Under the pieces are notes generated by a model. The model was not told where the DNA came from. It was given only the letters and a program-made list of their open reading frames with translations, and did not search any database. A DNA stretch of 64,000 bases, from NCBI RefSeq assembly GCF_000003605.2, contig NW_003156234.1, positions 172,873-236,872 of the forward strand, given 5' to 3'. Origin of the DNA: Saccoglossus kowalevskii (Eukaryota; Hemichordata; Enteropneusta; Harrimaniidae). Every line of letters begins with the position of its first letter. The first letter of the stretch is position 1. Shown piece after piece: positions 25,672 to 39,155 of this stretch. Made by a program: the position numbers and the translations under genes.

Positions 25672-26175
25672 TACTAAATCATTATACCAGTAATCATTAT
25701 ATCCTGTATTATTTAGTATACCCTGTATTACTCAATGCACCCTGTGTTAATCCGTATATCTGTATTATTCAATATGTCCTGTTTTAATCAATATACCCTG
25801 GATTATTCAATACACACTGTGGTAATCAGTATACCTGTATTAATCAATGTACCCTGTAATATTCAGCACACCCTGTATTAATCAGTATACCCTGTATTAT
25901 TAAATATATCTTATATTAATCACTACTGGCTGTATTAATCAATATACCCTTAATAATTCGTATACCCTGTATTATTTAGTATACCGTATTTATCAATATA
26001 CCCTGCATTAATCAGCATACCCTGTATTACTCAGTATCGCCTGTATTATTCAATATACATTTTATTCATCAGTACACTCTGTATTATTCACTATACTCAG
26101 TATTATTCAATATACCATGTATTAACCCGTATACCCTGTTCTATTCACTATACCCTGTATTACTGAGTATACCCT
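25672..26175. repeat. 19-bp satellite, about 26 units
   Basis: A near-regular array with consensus close to ATACCCTGTATTAATCAGT. Three successive clean units (25887, 25906 and neighbours) fix the period at 19. Many units differ by a few bases or an indel. Nine contain the exact heptamer ACCCTGT. Confidence 0.92.
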
Positions 26176-26179
26176 ACAC

Positions 26180-29100
26180 AGATACCAACAATTCAAAATG
26201 TCTTGTTTGCCTTTTCCGGCCAGTATGTAGACACTGTGTTTACGAACATTTTTTTTTTACCTTGGTGGCTACATTATGTTGTACACAAAATAGAAATGCT
26301 TATTTGTAAAAGTGCACATTTTGTTGTTAAAAATACTTTTTACTAATATTCTTACTGAATATATAGATAATAACCCTTTGTAGAAAATTGCACTGCAAAT
26401 AGAGAACCCGTCGCACGACTATTTCGACGAAAATATGAATACAAGCGTCCTATATTAGTAACAATTTATACATTGGCCATTACATAGAAAGTGTAATTTA
26501 TATTTAGAAACGTTACACGGTTTCTCAATATCCCCAGGTGTGGTCGTGTGATTCGCATTCTGATCATTAGAAACCTCACAACAGAGTATAACACATAATT
26601 ACCTAGGAGACAGTAGGTGGGCAATACCCCTGTATTGAGGTTTAATAAGCTGTCCCTATAAATTGCCGTATTGGAAATTCATGTAAGTGTAACTGACTCC
26701 TATATGAATCCACCGGCCGTTGTTATACGCTCATTATGAAATTTTCACGCACAATGTGAAATTTGATACGCGTTGTCATTCACACAGGACCTTGGTTGCT
26801 GCACAAATTTGATATGCGATAAATGCTGTGATGGAATAACTAGTTTGTTATGTTTGTCGGTGTACTGTTTCCTGTTGAACAATATCTCGCCAGGCTTTCA
26901 AATATTCATGGTAAGTGGCATACTGCCTTACACATGGGACAATTAATGGTTAGTTCATGTGCAGACTGTGTTCCCAGGCCGCAACGAGTACTAGTTGAAG
27001 GTGTTGACAGGGAGGTATTCCATAGGGGTTCTTGATGATGTTTTGTTAAATTAGGATTGATCCCAGAATGTATTTTACGGGTATGTCAAGATAACGTTAT
27101 TTGTATTACGTTTAGTGAACCGACAGTATAGCCGATTAAACAGTCGGCCCATGCCCTGTTCATGCCCTCTAAATAGCGGGAATAAAACAAATAGAAATAA
27201 ATAAAGTATTCAATCAATCATAAAGTTCAAGAATAAACAAATGTCAATGATTCAGATTATACAATCCACAAGTACACACCGACCAAAATAAGCTCTAATT
27301 TGGGAGATACGTAAACATGTTCCCGGGCCATACAACCAAAATGCTTCCAAGTTCTTTAAATTCGAATTATGCAGATCTAGGTTTAAAACTGTTTCTTATA
27401 TCACGTGTGAGGAATGGTAGTTCAAAAAAAAGACAAATTAACCAATGAAGAACAAAGGCATATAGAATTGTTTATATTTGAGATGCACCTTATAGGTCTC
27501 TGTTATATTTAAACTCGGTTTTGACTTATTCAGAAGAACGCACCAATGCTATTATGTACTACTTCTAAATGAATAAACTACAAAAGCATCATAATTAATT
27601 ATTAAGGAAATGTTAATTGTAGGATGTTATACAAGGCTGCAGAAGTTTTACATAATTAACAAAGCAGAGCTGCATTGTTTATATGTAATGTCTCTGAAGA
27701 GTATGAACAAATAAAAGGTGTGATATAGCAATTATGGCACAAAGAAAAATATTATGCCCATTGTCCACCGAGAGATTGGTTGCATCACATTCTATTCGAC
27801 GGATTCACGTGTGACTCGATGTAGTTTCGCGATATAAGCTTGTCAGAGGTTACCATGAAATAAGTGTAGAATATCATTATTGCGTATTTGGTAGAATTGA
27901 AAATATAGTTACATTTGGCAAAAGATTGAATAAGAATATATGTTAAATAATTAATCATTTAATTAATAACAACATTTGTGATGGCAATCATAGGTCAGAT
28001 AACCGCATTTTCGTTTTGCAATTGATAGTAAGTTAGGAGTGTTAATGGCTTGTTTCGTCATGGTTATTTCGTCATTTGTCCACGTGATTCTCGATGATAA
28101 TACCTTAGGTAATTGTAATAGATTCGCCAGAAACACTACCTAGTACGCGCCCTTTCCGGAAAACCATCATTTTAGTCTTCTCTCAATGTACTTTTGTCTC
28201 AGCTCTATAAAACTTCGGATTCTAATTAAGCAATAAATAAAATAGGAATCCATGTTAAATCATTATTTCACAAAAAATAATTATAATATCCATCAGATAA
28301 ATTTAGCACCCAATCTTATTATTATTATAAGTACTATTTTATATATAAATATTGTTTTCATTATGTTGAACAAATAGTAAATTGCAATAGAAAATGTCAT
28401 TTTTATGGTTTTTTGACTCATTGTTGTGCAAAAAGTAATTCGATGACTATATTTTAACCTGGATTTATAAACATAAAATAAAGCTACATTATAAAAGTAA
28501 AAAATGATGAGTCTATATAATGGGTGACTGACTACCTGCATTTGCATATATGTTAGACTCATTGTTTTGCACGAACAAATAATTGTAAGGACACATAGGG
28601 AAATGTAAAAGCGGAAATTGAACGGTTTCATCAACTATAAACGATAAAAGGCAAATAAAAAGAATACTCGATTTTTTTCATAAAAAACAACTTTGCAGTT
28701 TCCCCAGTTCCGCGTTAAACTCTAATTTATCGGTGCTTTTAGATTGATTTTTTCATTGATGGACGAATACATATCAAAACGAAATCGATGCTTTGAAAGT
28801 CTTCCATGTAACCAATCCACGTCACAGAAACGTTTCGCCATAGCTAAGGAGTGTTGAAGTTCATAATTAATAATAAATACAACAGAGATGTAAAATTACA
28901 TCCTTTATCGCACAATAAATCCAGACAACGAATTGCATTTTATGATGACCGATTAATCAATTCCAATTCTTTATCCAAGCAAGATAGTAGTAGTTTGGTT
29001 TGCATTTCTGAAATTCTCGGAAGTAGAATCCACACATGTATACAAGACTAATGGTTTACAAAATTAAAAATGTAGTGTTTGACTTCCATATAACAACTGT

Positions 29101-31700
29101 CCAATCACACATTAATAACATGGATTTGAATCGTCACGTTTTCGCTTACCTTATATTTCATTCAAGATTACGAATGACGTATCCCGAGTGAGAAGTATGC
29201 GTGTTGAGATACGTATAAATTTAACTCAATTCATGGGATTCTGTCTAATACGTCACAGTTAGATTAACGTGATTGTTTAATACAGGCAACACCGGATGTG
29301 AATTAGCCGTCAGCCAGCACAATTAAAATCGCATCAACAGTGATGTGTTTGTTTTACTGCCGCGGAACAATTTTCAGAGTAGATGTTACACGTGAACTGA
29401 CATGCGGAGAATTGGAAGACATCTTTTAGTAGGCTGTTTAGCAGACTAATACATTAAAACACAATTTGAATAGGAGCATGTATATTACCAGTTTAATAAT
29501 TTACAGACACATTCACTTAAGGTAATAAATTTCATTTCCTAGACCGGATTTACTATCTCGTGTATTATAACTCAAACACGGAATATACGACTTCGGCGGT
29601 ATCATTTGTTTTGTTTCAATTCTCCAGATTTGTTTCTCGGGATCGTTAACACGTTTGGGGCAATAATGGAGAGCGGGCTGTACATCATGTGTGCCTCAAC
29701 CAAGAGTGTGTAACAGTACGCTATCAGTGGCGTAATTCAATACATGCTTTGGAATAATTAAATGGCACTATTTCCTGCCTGGGGTAATAACACAAGGCGC
29801 AATGATTTATTGTCTGGCAATGTTTCAAACTATGCATTAAACCAGACGAGTCATACTCACTGATATTGATGTACTGACAAATTTAGATGAGTGTCATGCT
29901 AGAATGGTGCATAATAATAATAATACATCGATGATTACACTGTATTAATGTGTACACGGGGATTCAATGGTCGGTGATTATTCTGCATAAACGTCGTAAA
30001 ACATCTTCTGATGTATAACATGTATATACAATATCGAATAACTCTTGCTTTGTCCAGTGCTCACTTCCTCATTCGGTCTAACAAGCTAAAGGTATTACAC
30101 GCCCAACAAGCGTATCAGTTTACGTATGTCAGTATTACGCTTCCATGGCAACGGATTTGTTTTAATTCACCCTCTCCTCAAATATACATTTATAAGACCG
30201 CTGAAACGTGTGATATTCTATTTGATTCCGTCATTAGATAGTAGTCTCCATCGAAGTTGGATGTTATTACGCATTGTTTTTTGAAAATGCTACAACCTTA
30301 ATGGATACATGGAGACTATTCATTTGACTAACAATATAGTACAATGTCAGCTGCGAAGCCGTACTCAGACACATATACCACGTACCATACACTCTTATCA
30401 TCTCGATTTAAAATTAAAGACATATTATAATCACTCACGTGGTGATTAAATGGTGGATTGTAAACTAAATAGGATTGGTTGGATCTGACGAATGGTGAAC
30501 CGTTGGCATTATTGAGAATAAAAGCAGCGAGAGGGCGATTTATTAACATGGACGTGTGTAGTTTACAGACATATACGCAAACAACGACGACGTATTAGAT
30601 CAAATCGTAATAACAAAATACTCTTTGTTTGGTCTTACATCGTATTCTAAATGCGGACTACGCACAAATCACAGAATAAAACGCAATACACTAAACAAAA
30701 ACTAAGTCGTTTTTTTTTAAAGAGTGTTTTTTTTTTCTCTGCATATAATGTGTTGATATCACATAATGAGTGTATAATATTATAGATATTATTAAACCAA
30801 ACGCACTTTCGGATGATATTATATGAAACATATATTACTCCTTGAGGTTACAAAGCATTGAGGTTATAGTCGATTTTTGTATCATAGACAGTGACGGACG
30901 GTGAATTATTCAGAATATGTTATACCTGACTTTAGAAAGTGACTTGTATTTCTTTGCTTTTTTTTCTTTGTTCACAAATAAGACTAGAGCCATGATACGC
31001 GGCAAAAATGCGGTGATAACATGTATCTCGGTGTGAACAAACTTCATCAAACGATTCATCTTACATGTAACTATAGCAACGTATATATATCCTGAATATA
31101 AAATATCACAACTTAGCTTAAATTACGCACTATATTTGCCGCACTCTTCCCTGTTTGCTTCACAAGCCGATTATGATCATAGTAAATCAAATTTTGGAGA
31201 ATTTAAGCTTTACTTAACATAAGTCACAGACTGTGTGCCCAAAAACTGAAATGGGCGACGATTCCAAAAAAACAGAATCGAAAGCAAAACTTTAGAGAAA
31301 TTATTTTTGTTGAATTCAGTTTTTTCACTAGATCCATCATTCTCTTCATTGAGTAATGACAGTAGCGTAATTACTAAATATATTGCCAAAAGTCATAAGT
31401 TAATTAACGTTTAAAATAATTATTTATGTATTTTCCCCGTCTGTTAATCATCGGATCAGTTAATCTATTTGTGTGGAAGGTATTGGGAATATGTACGTCG
31501 GACTTACTGGTAATGAGTTCAAAACAAGATATAGAAACCACACGGCCCCATTAATGTTAATTTGCGAAGCTTATAATGTATGCTCTTTGGTGCAGTGAAT
31601 GATTAAACATAAAGCTCCTGATGAGTGAGGTACTTGTACCTTACGAAACAGTGCTGTCGAGTTTCAATATCCATGTAGTTGTGTATTAATTACTCTATCA
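26180..31700. other. No gene seen
   Basis: AT-rich sequence with only short, low-complexity open frames on both strands. I saw no paired splice sites around conserved-looking protein and no RNA gene. Confidence 0.5.
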
Positions 31701-31723
31701 CTGTGTATATATATATATATATA

Positions 31724-32054
31724 TGACGGCCGGGCGAACTGAGCGCGGAAATATCGGCGAGCCGCTGAGAGGGCAGTTAGTAATATACGTGTTGTGTTGA
31801 TCCACAGAATGGACAGTTTATTTAACAGAGTTTTTATAATTATAAAACGACGTACAATAAACAATATATCATATGCGATACGTTGATATAAATAGCCACC
31901 TTTTGTAAACGTATTTAAATACATTCAAATAAAATGAGGCAAAAAAAAATATTTTGTCCTTATATTATGACTAACTTCAAATGTATGTTGTCGGTAAGCC
32001 AAAATGTCAGTATACATATAGAACTACGGCGTATTTTTTTATAGTCGGTTACCA
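31724..32054 (+). repeat. 331-bp repeat, left copy of an inverted pair
   Basis: Matches the reverse complement of 34696-35031 at roughly 95% over the full length. In this orientation it starts TGACGGCCGGGCG, ends GGTTACCA, has TATAAATA at 31887-31894 and AATAAA at 31928-31933. TG...CA ends with TATA and polyadenylation signals are typical of a solo LTR, but no target-site duplication was found at either copy and no coding remnants lie between them. Alternatives are the inverted ends of a deleted DNA transposon, or two insertions of one dispersed element. It is preceded by a (TA)n run at 31707-31723. Confidence 0.8.
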
Positions 32055-32189
32055 CTTTCATTGGATTAGACATAGGAATATATATGTCATAGTAAGTAAT
32101 TCTGGCGTAGCTTCCTTTCATACTTAAAAGCAGGAAATTGTTATGACGTAATTAATACGGTGCGACTATTGTTCATGCAGTGAATACTC

Positions 32190-32209
32190 ATTTGCATAAC
32201 GATGCAAAT
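32190..32209. promoter_or_regulatory. Inverted pair of octamer (POU) motifs
   Basis: ATTTGCAT at 32190-32197 and ATGCAAAT at 32202-32209 are each the exact octamer consensus, in opposite orientation, with four bases between. The site is about 2 kb upstream of the candidate promoter at 34.1 kb. Function is inferred only from the motif. Confidence 0.35.
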
Positions 32210-34111
32210 TTCAATTTATCCTTCTTCGTATATAATATAATTTAATATTAATTGGAGCATGATATTATAATTATTCAATCAGGTTTACCCAGTGAGATTT
32301 CGTTACTATCGTTTTGAGCCAAAGCATTAAAGGCGTTCCATCTAATTTCAAATATCATAGTGCAAATTAATGCATTATGGGCTAACAATGAATATAATAG
32401 AAATATATCATCTAAATTAATGGTACACTATTAAGACTTATATTAATTGCAATATGTGTCTTATTCAGAGAAAAGAATATTTCAAGATATGAAGAAATTA
32501 CTCCACCATAGAAACCAATACCAAACCAAAGATATCATACAAAGTTTGACATTTTTTTTTGAGATTCTGTTTTTCGAAAACTGGTTATTCCATTTTTTTT
32601 TAATTTTCTATATGCTAGTCCCTTAAATCTTCAAAGCAGGCTCAACTAGATTTAATTTCGCTTTCCGAAATGTCATTGAGAAATTTGATGCCGTGTATAT
32701 GAGGCTTCAAATCGGATGTCACAGATTACGTCATGTATGAGATATAATTGAACTACGATTCAAACAGTCCATCAAATCGAGTTCTTAACCAGCCAATATT
32801 GTGTTGCAACATTTTGACAATTTTTATGTAATTCTCGAATTTTGAAGAAAATGGCCATCATTTTATATTGGTTACTGGTCTCGTTCAAAATGTTGGGAAA
32901 AAATGAAAACAGAAATATTAATTTTGTGAATAATGACAAAACTTGACTTTGGCGCTTGAAGGTTATAAACGCATTAAACGTAGTGGCTACAGATAATGTA
33001 CGCTACTACATTCATCGTGATGTATTTTAAATGTCTGCATTATATATTTGTTTGTTTGTAATGAAGGTACGCCATAATGCATGTTCGTATTTCCATGTGG
33101 AACATGTGAAGTACTGTTTTAATGTTATGAAAACTTATGCCGAAATCGCAGTGTCAGAAAATATCGTCTAACTTCTAATCGACAATTGCTAAAAATTGTG
33201 AAAAAGTTCCCTTTGTACCCCTCCCCCATTCCTAAAACTAACGCTAACTCTATGCCTCCTTTACGTCTATATATTATTTTTTTCTGATAGCCTGGACATT
33301 AAGGGATTATGTGGCAAGCGTCGTTGTGTGTCGCCATATTTGATAGGTCCGTGCTCATAATATAAATGTAACGTAATCTGGGAATCATTCAGCAACACGT
33401 TGCCTACACTGATGATTTTGTGACAGTTACACGCACTATTGACTGTGAGTGTGTTTAACTTTTCTATGAATAAACTGAGAAACAAAATAACAATCAGTTC
33501 AAATAAAACAAAAAAGTCGATTTGAATACATTACATATATTGTAGCAAATCAGCCCCCACCCCGTCACAAAGTCACGCTTCGCTTAGCCATCATGGCCAA
33601 GGAACTCGTTCAAGGTTGTCATTGTTTTCCACACTTGGGCCAGTGAATATCAAATACAAGCAAAAAGGTGTGCCCTGCAGGTTGAATCTCACATTCGCCA
33701 CTTCCGCACGATTCGGCGCTTCTGTTGTCATGGAGATGGTGACGCTGAATCCCTTAACTAATCAATATAAATTCAGGAAGTGCATAAACGTCACGTGGTA
33801 TATGTTTCGTTGGAATAGTATTAAGCGGAATGGGGTGATCGCGCGGTTTGTTGGAGTGTAACTTCAGACAATAATAAAAGCTGATTGGCGCAGGAATCAC
33901 TGAACGGTCTGATGCATATGAAGAGTGAAGATCCTTATTAAATTTTCATGCAAAATTTCCTTTTCGGATCTACGTCATCGGTATTTCAAGCAGCGAAAAT
34001 CAAATTATGGGTGGGCAATGTGACAGTTGACGAAGCCGGTTGGCAGGCTGCCAAAGAACCTGTGACTCTCACGTGGCCGGAAGCCGGTATTTTCTCTCTC
34101 TTTGTTGTGAG

Positions 34112-34163
34112 TGATGTCATTCGTGCTATATAAGTAGTTAGAGTATCACTAATATTCAGTAGA
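34112..34163 (+). promoter_or_regulatory. TATA/Inr core promoter
   Basis: TGATGTCA (CRE/ATF-like) at 34112-34119, TATATAAG at 34127-34134, and TTCAGTAG with an initiator-type A at 34158. The TATA starts 31 bases before that A, the classic spacing. It is followed by an ATG-free leader and a GTGAGT donor, as expected for a 5' noncoding exon. Confidence 0.55.
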
Positions 34164-34238
34164 ACGAACGGGAAGTGAGAAGAGTATTCGATCTCTTTGT
34201 GTGCTGCACGTTTGATATTTTCTACCTTTCGTATATTG
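34158..34238 (+). other. Candidate 5' noncoding exon of the secreted-protein gene
   Basis: About 81 bases from the predicted start site to a TTG/GTGAGT donor, without any ATG. The next suitable acceptor with an ATG just behind it on this strand is at 39148, giving a 4.9-kb intron. That link is inferred. Confidence 0.4.
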
Positions 34239-34695
34239 GTGAGTACTGTGTTTTATTCTCAGTCGCAATTTGTTTTCACACGTTTCGCGTCCCGTATGAA
34301 GAAACGCAGCAAACGATATTCACCGAGTATGTTGAACGATTTGACCTTTTCGTAGTCACTTTTTATGTTCTTACTTGAGTGGTTAACGCGAGCAAATATT
34401 AGTTGTGACTCGTTTGTGTCGAACACAGTACATTCAGTATTTTAATACTTCCGATGCTTTGATATGATATCAGCTTTTTGCGTTCCATCCACAACAAGGC
34501 CATTCGACTGTTACAATAAGGTTTGTTTAGTTGATCCACTATCGGGCATGACGTGCTCGTGTTAATCGCTCTGCCGAATCGAAATGGTTGTGACGTATTC
34601 TACTGATCTCTGTGTTGCTAGTACACGCCTTAAACTAATAGAAATTACACATGCGTAAAATCCTTTCAAAGTTTACAGGAAGTAATGTAATTTCG

Positions 34696-35031
34696 TAGTA
34701 ACCGACTATAAAAAAATACGCCGTGGTTCTATATGTATACTGCAATTTTGGCTTACCAATAACATACATTTGAAGTTAGTCATAATATAGTAAGGACAAA
34801 ATATTTTTTTTTGCCTCATTTTATTTGAATGTATTTAAATATGTTTACAAAAGGTGGCTATTTATATCAACTTATCGCATATGACATATTGTTTATTGTA
34901 CGTCGTTTTATAATTATAAAAACTCAGTTAAATAAACTGTCCATTCTGTGGATCAACACAATGCACGTATATTACTAACTGCGCTCTCAGCGGCTCGCCG
35001 ATATTTCCGCGCTCAGTTCGCCCGGCCGTCA
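34696..35031 (-). repeat. ~336-bp repeat, right copy of the inverted pair
   Basis: Reverse-complement partner of 31724-32054, with 2.64 kb between the copies. Differences are scattered single changes and small indels, so both copies are of similar, moderate age. It lies in the inferred first intron of the secreted-protein gene. Confidence 0.8.
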
Positions 35032-38000
35032 CAGCTCGTTAGAAGCGATCAAAACTGGACACATCAGGAGACAGCGATACTATCGCGTGACACTTATCGA
35101 TGGATGTCTTTTCGTCGTGTAACAAGAACAGATTAAACACTGCAATTTGTATTGAACGAACACAGGTGTGTCGTCAATCAATGTCGCTGTCCCGAGCTGC
35201 GCGATTCCATCCATAACTAGGTTGAAATCCATCAGCCGTAAGGTATAAAATCATCCGAAATTGACAAGTACGAATATTGATTACATCATACGATTATAAT
35301 TCGATAAAGCTGTTAAAAATGTAATAACAAATACAATCTGAATTAAGAATTCGCTATACATACCACACTCATACCAATTTCTGCAATATCGATATTAGTT
35401 TCGAGCTTCCCTCGAATTCATTTTAATTTGATCATTACTGTGCACTAACACGTAATATCCTGCTCTAATTACATTTTTTTGAAAAGTTTAATTAGTTAAA
35501 TGTATGCATTACGACAATCACTAGAACTATTAGTTTATGGATCATTTAAATAATATAATTATACACGTGACGTCGTATTTCTATTTAATTATTTAACCCC
35601 AAATACCCTACAAACATATTCTGAATGATCATCAATATAATAAAATGAATTATTTCCCGCTTGTGTTTCCATAATTCGGACAGGATGTGTGTAATACTAC
35701 ATCTTCACATTTGTCTGTTCCCGAATCATTAGAAGAGTACCTCTATAACAAATCTGTGCGTAAATTATACAGGACGGCGTCATTTTACAGGAGTATTACG
35801 TTTTACAGAAAACAGCCTTCAGAAAGCAATTGCCGATGGCTGAGTTGCGAAAGAAAAAAAGCGTGGGTGTTGCCATAATCGATATGATTTCATTCGAATG
35901 CATTTAAACGAAGTCACATCAGTACTACTATAGCGTGTAGAAGTCAAACACTTAATTTGTGCAAATGGTCTCTAATTATTGTGGAAATGGGAGTTCAAAA
36001 CGTCCTAAGCGAATATAACGTAATTAGAAATCCTGTGTGGGTAGCCATCGAGTAGAATTCGCCTGTAGTCTTACGATTTAGACGAGAATGCAACGCATTA
36101 TTGGGGAAATCAAACAGTTCGTCAGTCTAGCGTCTATCCAATTAAGATTTTCCCATTCATAGGCACTGTATCTATTTGTTTGAGAATAACGGGTGAATTA
36201 TACAAACTGAGTGAGAGGAAATGGGTGGCATTTGATTCCGCGCCACAGTGTCAATTACACTATCCATGATTGACGTACCGGCGTGAAGAACTGCTCACTG
36301 GAGTATCTAATTAGACCATTTACATTAACACTGTGATTATAACGGATATGCGTAACCTAACATCGATTTGAGTCTCTATTTTCACCTCTACGGTGTACAC
36401 GTTACATGTACATATTTAACTCAAACGCTTAGTGGTAAAGTGGCTGCAAAGACAACGGTTTACTACACGTCATGCTTCGCCGTGGCATCACTATTTATAA
36501 TCTTGTAGTCGGAGTGCATTTTTTTCTCTTTACGTTGGACATAATAATGTAGCACGATTGTGCGTAATTACGAAGTGTTCACCTTATGTGGATTAAAATA
36601 TTATATTACAACATTAAAATATTAGGCGCGGTTCAAATAATGACCGTCTCTCATGACCCTTCTCGAAACGCGTAACAGAGAGGTAACACAATGATACAAA
36701 AAATGAGTCCATGCCGTTATCTTAACTATTATTAATCGTGGTTATGTTGCACTACAGTAACTATGGGCACGATATCGTAGTAATTTCAATTACACTATAA
36801 ACGGTTGATATACAGTACTCGGAGACATTGCTGAATGTATTGTATGGAATACATAAAAACCAATTCCAATACGCAAGACCCATACTGTTAGCAAGACGGT
36901 CATCTAGTCATGGATGTTTTCAATAGAAAGATTCTTTTCCGTCGACAGATTCCAATTTGTCAAGCTAAAAAAACAAATTGAACGTTTCCATGGCAACTTT
37001 TCATTTCACCAAATCCGTGGTACGCCATAACCCGACTACGGCGTCTGGTTTTGGTATATGAGATATATATATGATCTTTAATATTACATGATTAGTCCAT
37101 GAAATAACGAGATTCACGCACGTCGGGTGACATGTTAATGATTTATATTCAATGCTAATGTAAACGACTTTCTTGGAGGTATTTTAATTGATATGAACAC
37201 TATAAATCACCAATAGAAGGACATTATGAGCGAGCTTCAATCGTCATTACATGAGGTGGCTTGTAGTCGGACATTTATGTTAATTATGTGTAACAAGCAA
37301 GAGTCGCCTTTATGCATGCGCGCGCGAGACGTACTCGACGCGTCAGCGGGGTTGAACTATTATGTATGGTAGGTTGGGCGGATTATTTTCTGTCAATAAC
37401 GATTTTCGCGTAATTTATCGATCGTTTAATTTCAGCTTTTTGATAAGCTTATTCAACATATAACTTATTTTGACGAATGTGGCTACTATCATACTGTATG
37501 CAACGTGCTCGATACTTCCGTTTTTTTTAAAAACGCTCATCCAAATGCTAAGTAGTTTGGTTTCCAATTCAAAAAATCGCACGTGTAATGTGTAATAGCA
37601 TTTAACTTTCTCTTTCGTAATTCGCGTTAGTATTCTACTAATTTTCTCATCCTCAGCGAACTAATTACTCGGTCACTTAATGGTCCGTAAGTCTAGAGTG
37701 AACCATGAATACGAATACGCGTTCTGCTCTAATTGTGCTGTATTATAGAACGTTAAACAAGAATCCCGAAAAGCGTTCTCTACTTAATACTAGCTATCGT
37801 TTAATTTTCAAACATTTGAAATAAATTATGTATTCGTACATGTCATTTCGATAAAAGGCTTTTTTTAGATTGTGTTGTATGCATATGATTTGTAATGGTA
37901 ATTCATAATTTAGTGTCTGCCTTTAGCATGATTAAGGAAGTATGGTCCATTAAACGCAAACTTGATAAATGACAGCGCAAATGTTTTATTAATTAGCACA

Positions 38001-39147
38001 TGGACTTATTGTGGCGACAGAGAAAACCCGGAAAAAACAGATGTCCCGTAAGATTCAATCTGGCAACTAACAGAACAATTAACTTTTTTTTTCTCTTAGA
38101 CGGGATGAGAAATAACATCCGCAATTTTCGGAATTTTTAATAAAATATAAAGTAGCAGCAAAAACAGAATTTATTCATCATGTGTCTCATGCAACTGATA
38201 GGTGACCCTTTCCACAGTAATAGAATATTGGTGGCTTGGTGGTCTGTAATGTATATGCTTATACGCATTACCGAAGGATAATAATGTGCGTGTGTGTGTG
38301 TGTGCGAGCGTGTCTGCGTGCTTTCTTAGTCACATTTGGTTTAGTTGATCATTTTGTGATCGTTGCGAAACGACGCTGATTTTTTCAACTCACGCGGATC
38401 GCCCATGGGAAAGAATAATATATACTACAGCTTTTGCATTTCTCAGAATAATCATATTACCTAGTGACGTCATTTTTACCTCAAATCGCATATTCATCTC
38501 GTAACTCATCGCGGTTTTTTCACATTTTTATTTCTAAATTTAGATTGTTGTATTTTGTACTGCCTAATTTCTATTTTTTTTTTCTCATTATATCGGTGTG
38601 AGATTTATTAGACTGCGTGCTTATTATACTTTAAAATGATAAACTACATACAACCACTCCGGAGCAAACTACTTGCAATAAACCAATTGGCTTGAGACGC
38701 AGATGGCAAATGAATGTAATAGGGTTCGTGTGGACAGATCTGCAGATAACAAATACACGTGTTCGTAATCCACGATGAATAATCGCATTGATTTTTTGAA
38801 ATCCGTTTATCACTAATACACATTGTGTCTTTATCGCATAGGACAATGACAAAACACCTGTATATCTGTATATTTCAATTCCGTATTTTATAAAGTCATC
38901 TTTCTTGGCTCGTTAACAACACAATGCAAATATGATTTAAGCATTATAACTGTGCTAACCACACCTAACGACCAATAAAGATGTATTATGTCTACACTGC
39001 TAAGGAAGTCACTGACTCAAATAGTGTGCTTTAAAATACACAATTCGAATGGCACAACTTTGTAAAATTATACATTGTAACAAATGACCTACACATATAT
39101 CTATATGATGCTATAACATTATTATTTGCAACTTATCTTTGTTGTAG
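35032..39147. other. Inferred intron, no gene seen
   Basis: Apart from a 63-codon frame at 35687-35878 that begins just behind a possible acceptor and matches nothing known, a CpG-rich spot at 37310-37345, and a GT-rich run at 38287-38322, I see no features. Confidence 0.45.
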
Positions 39148-39155
39148 ATCGTACA

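Noticed and set aside
25672-26175. CRISPR-like regular repeats
   Set aside because: Continuous 19-bp satellite without unique spacers, in an animal genome.
28293-28634. 113-codon hydrophobic minus frame
   Set aside because: AT-driven composition (I, F, Y, K), no motif, no splice context.
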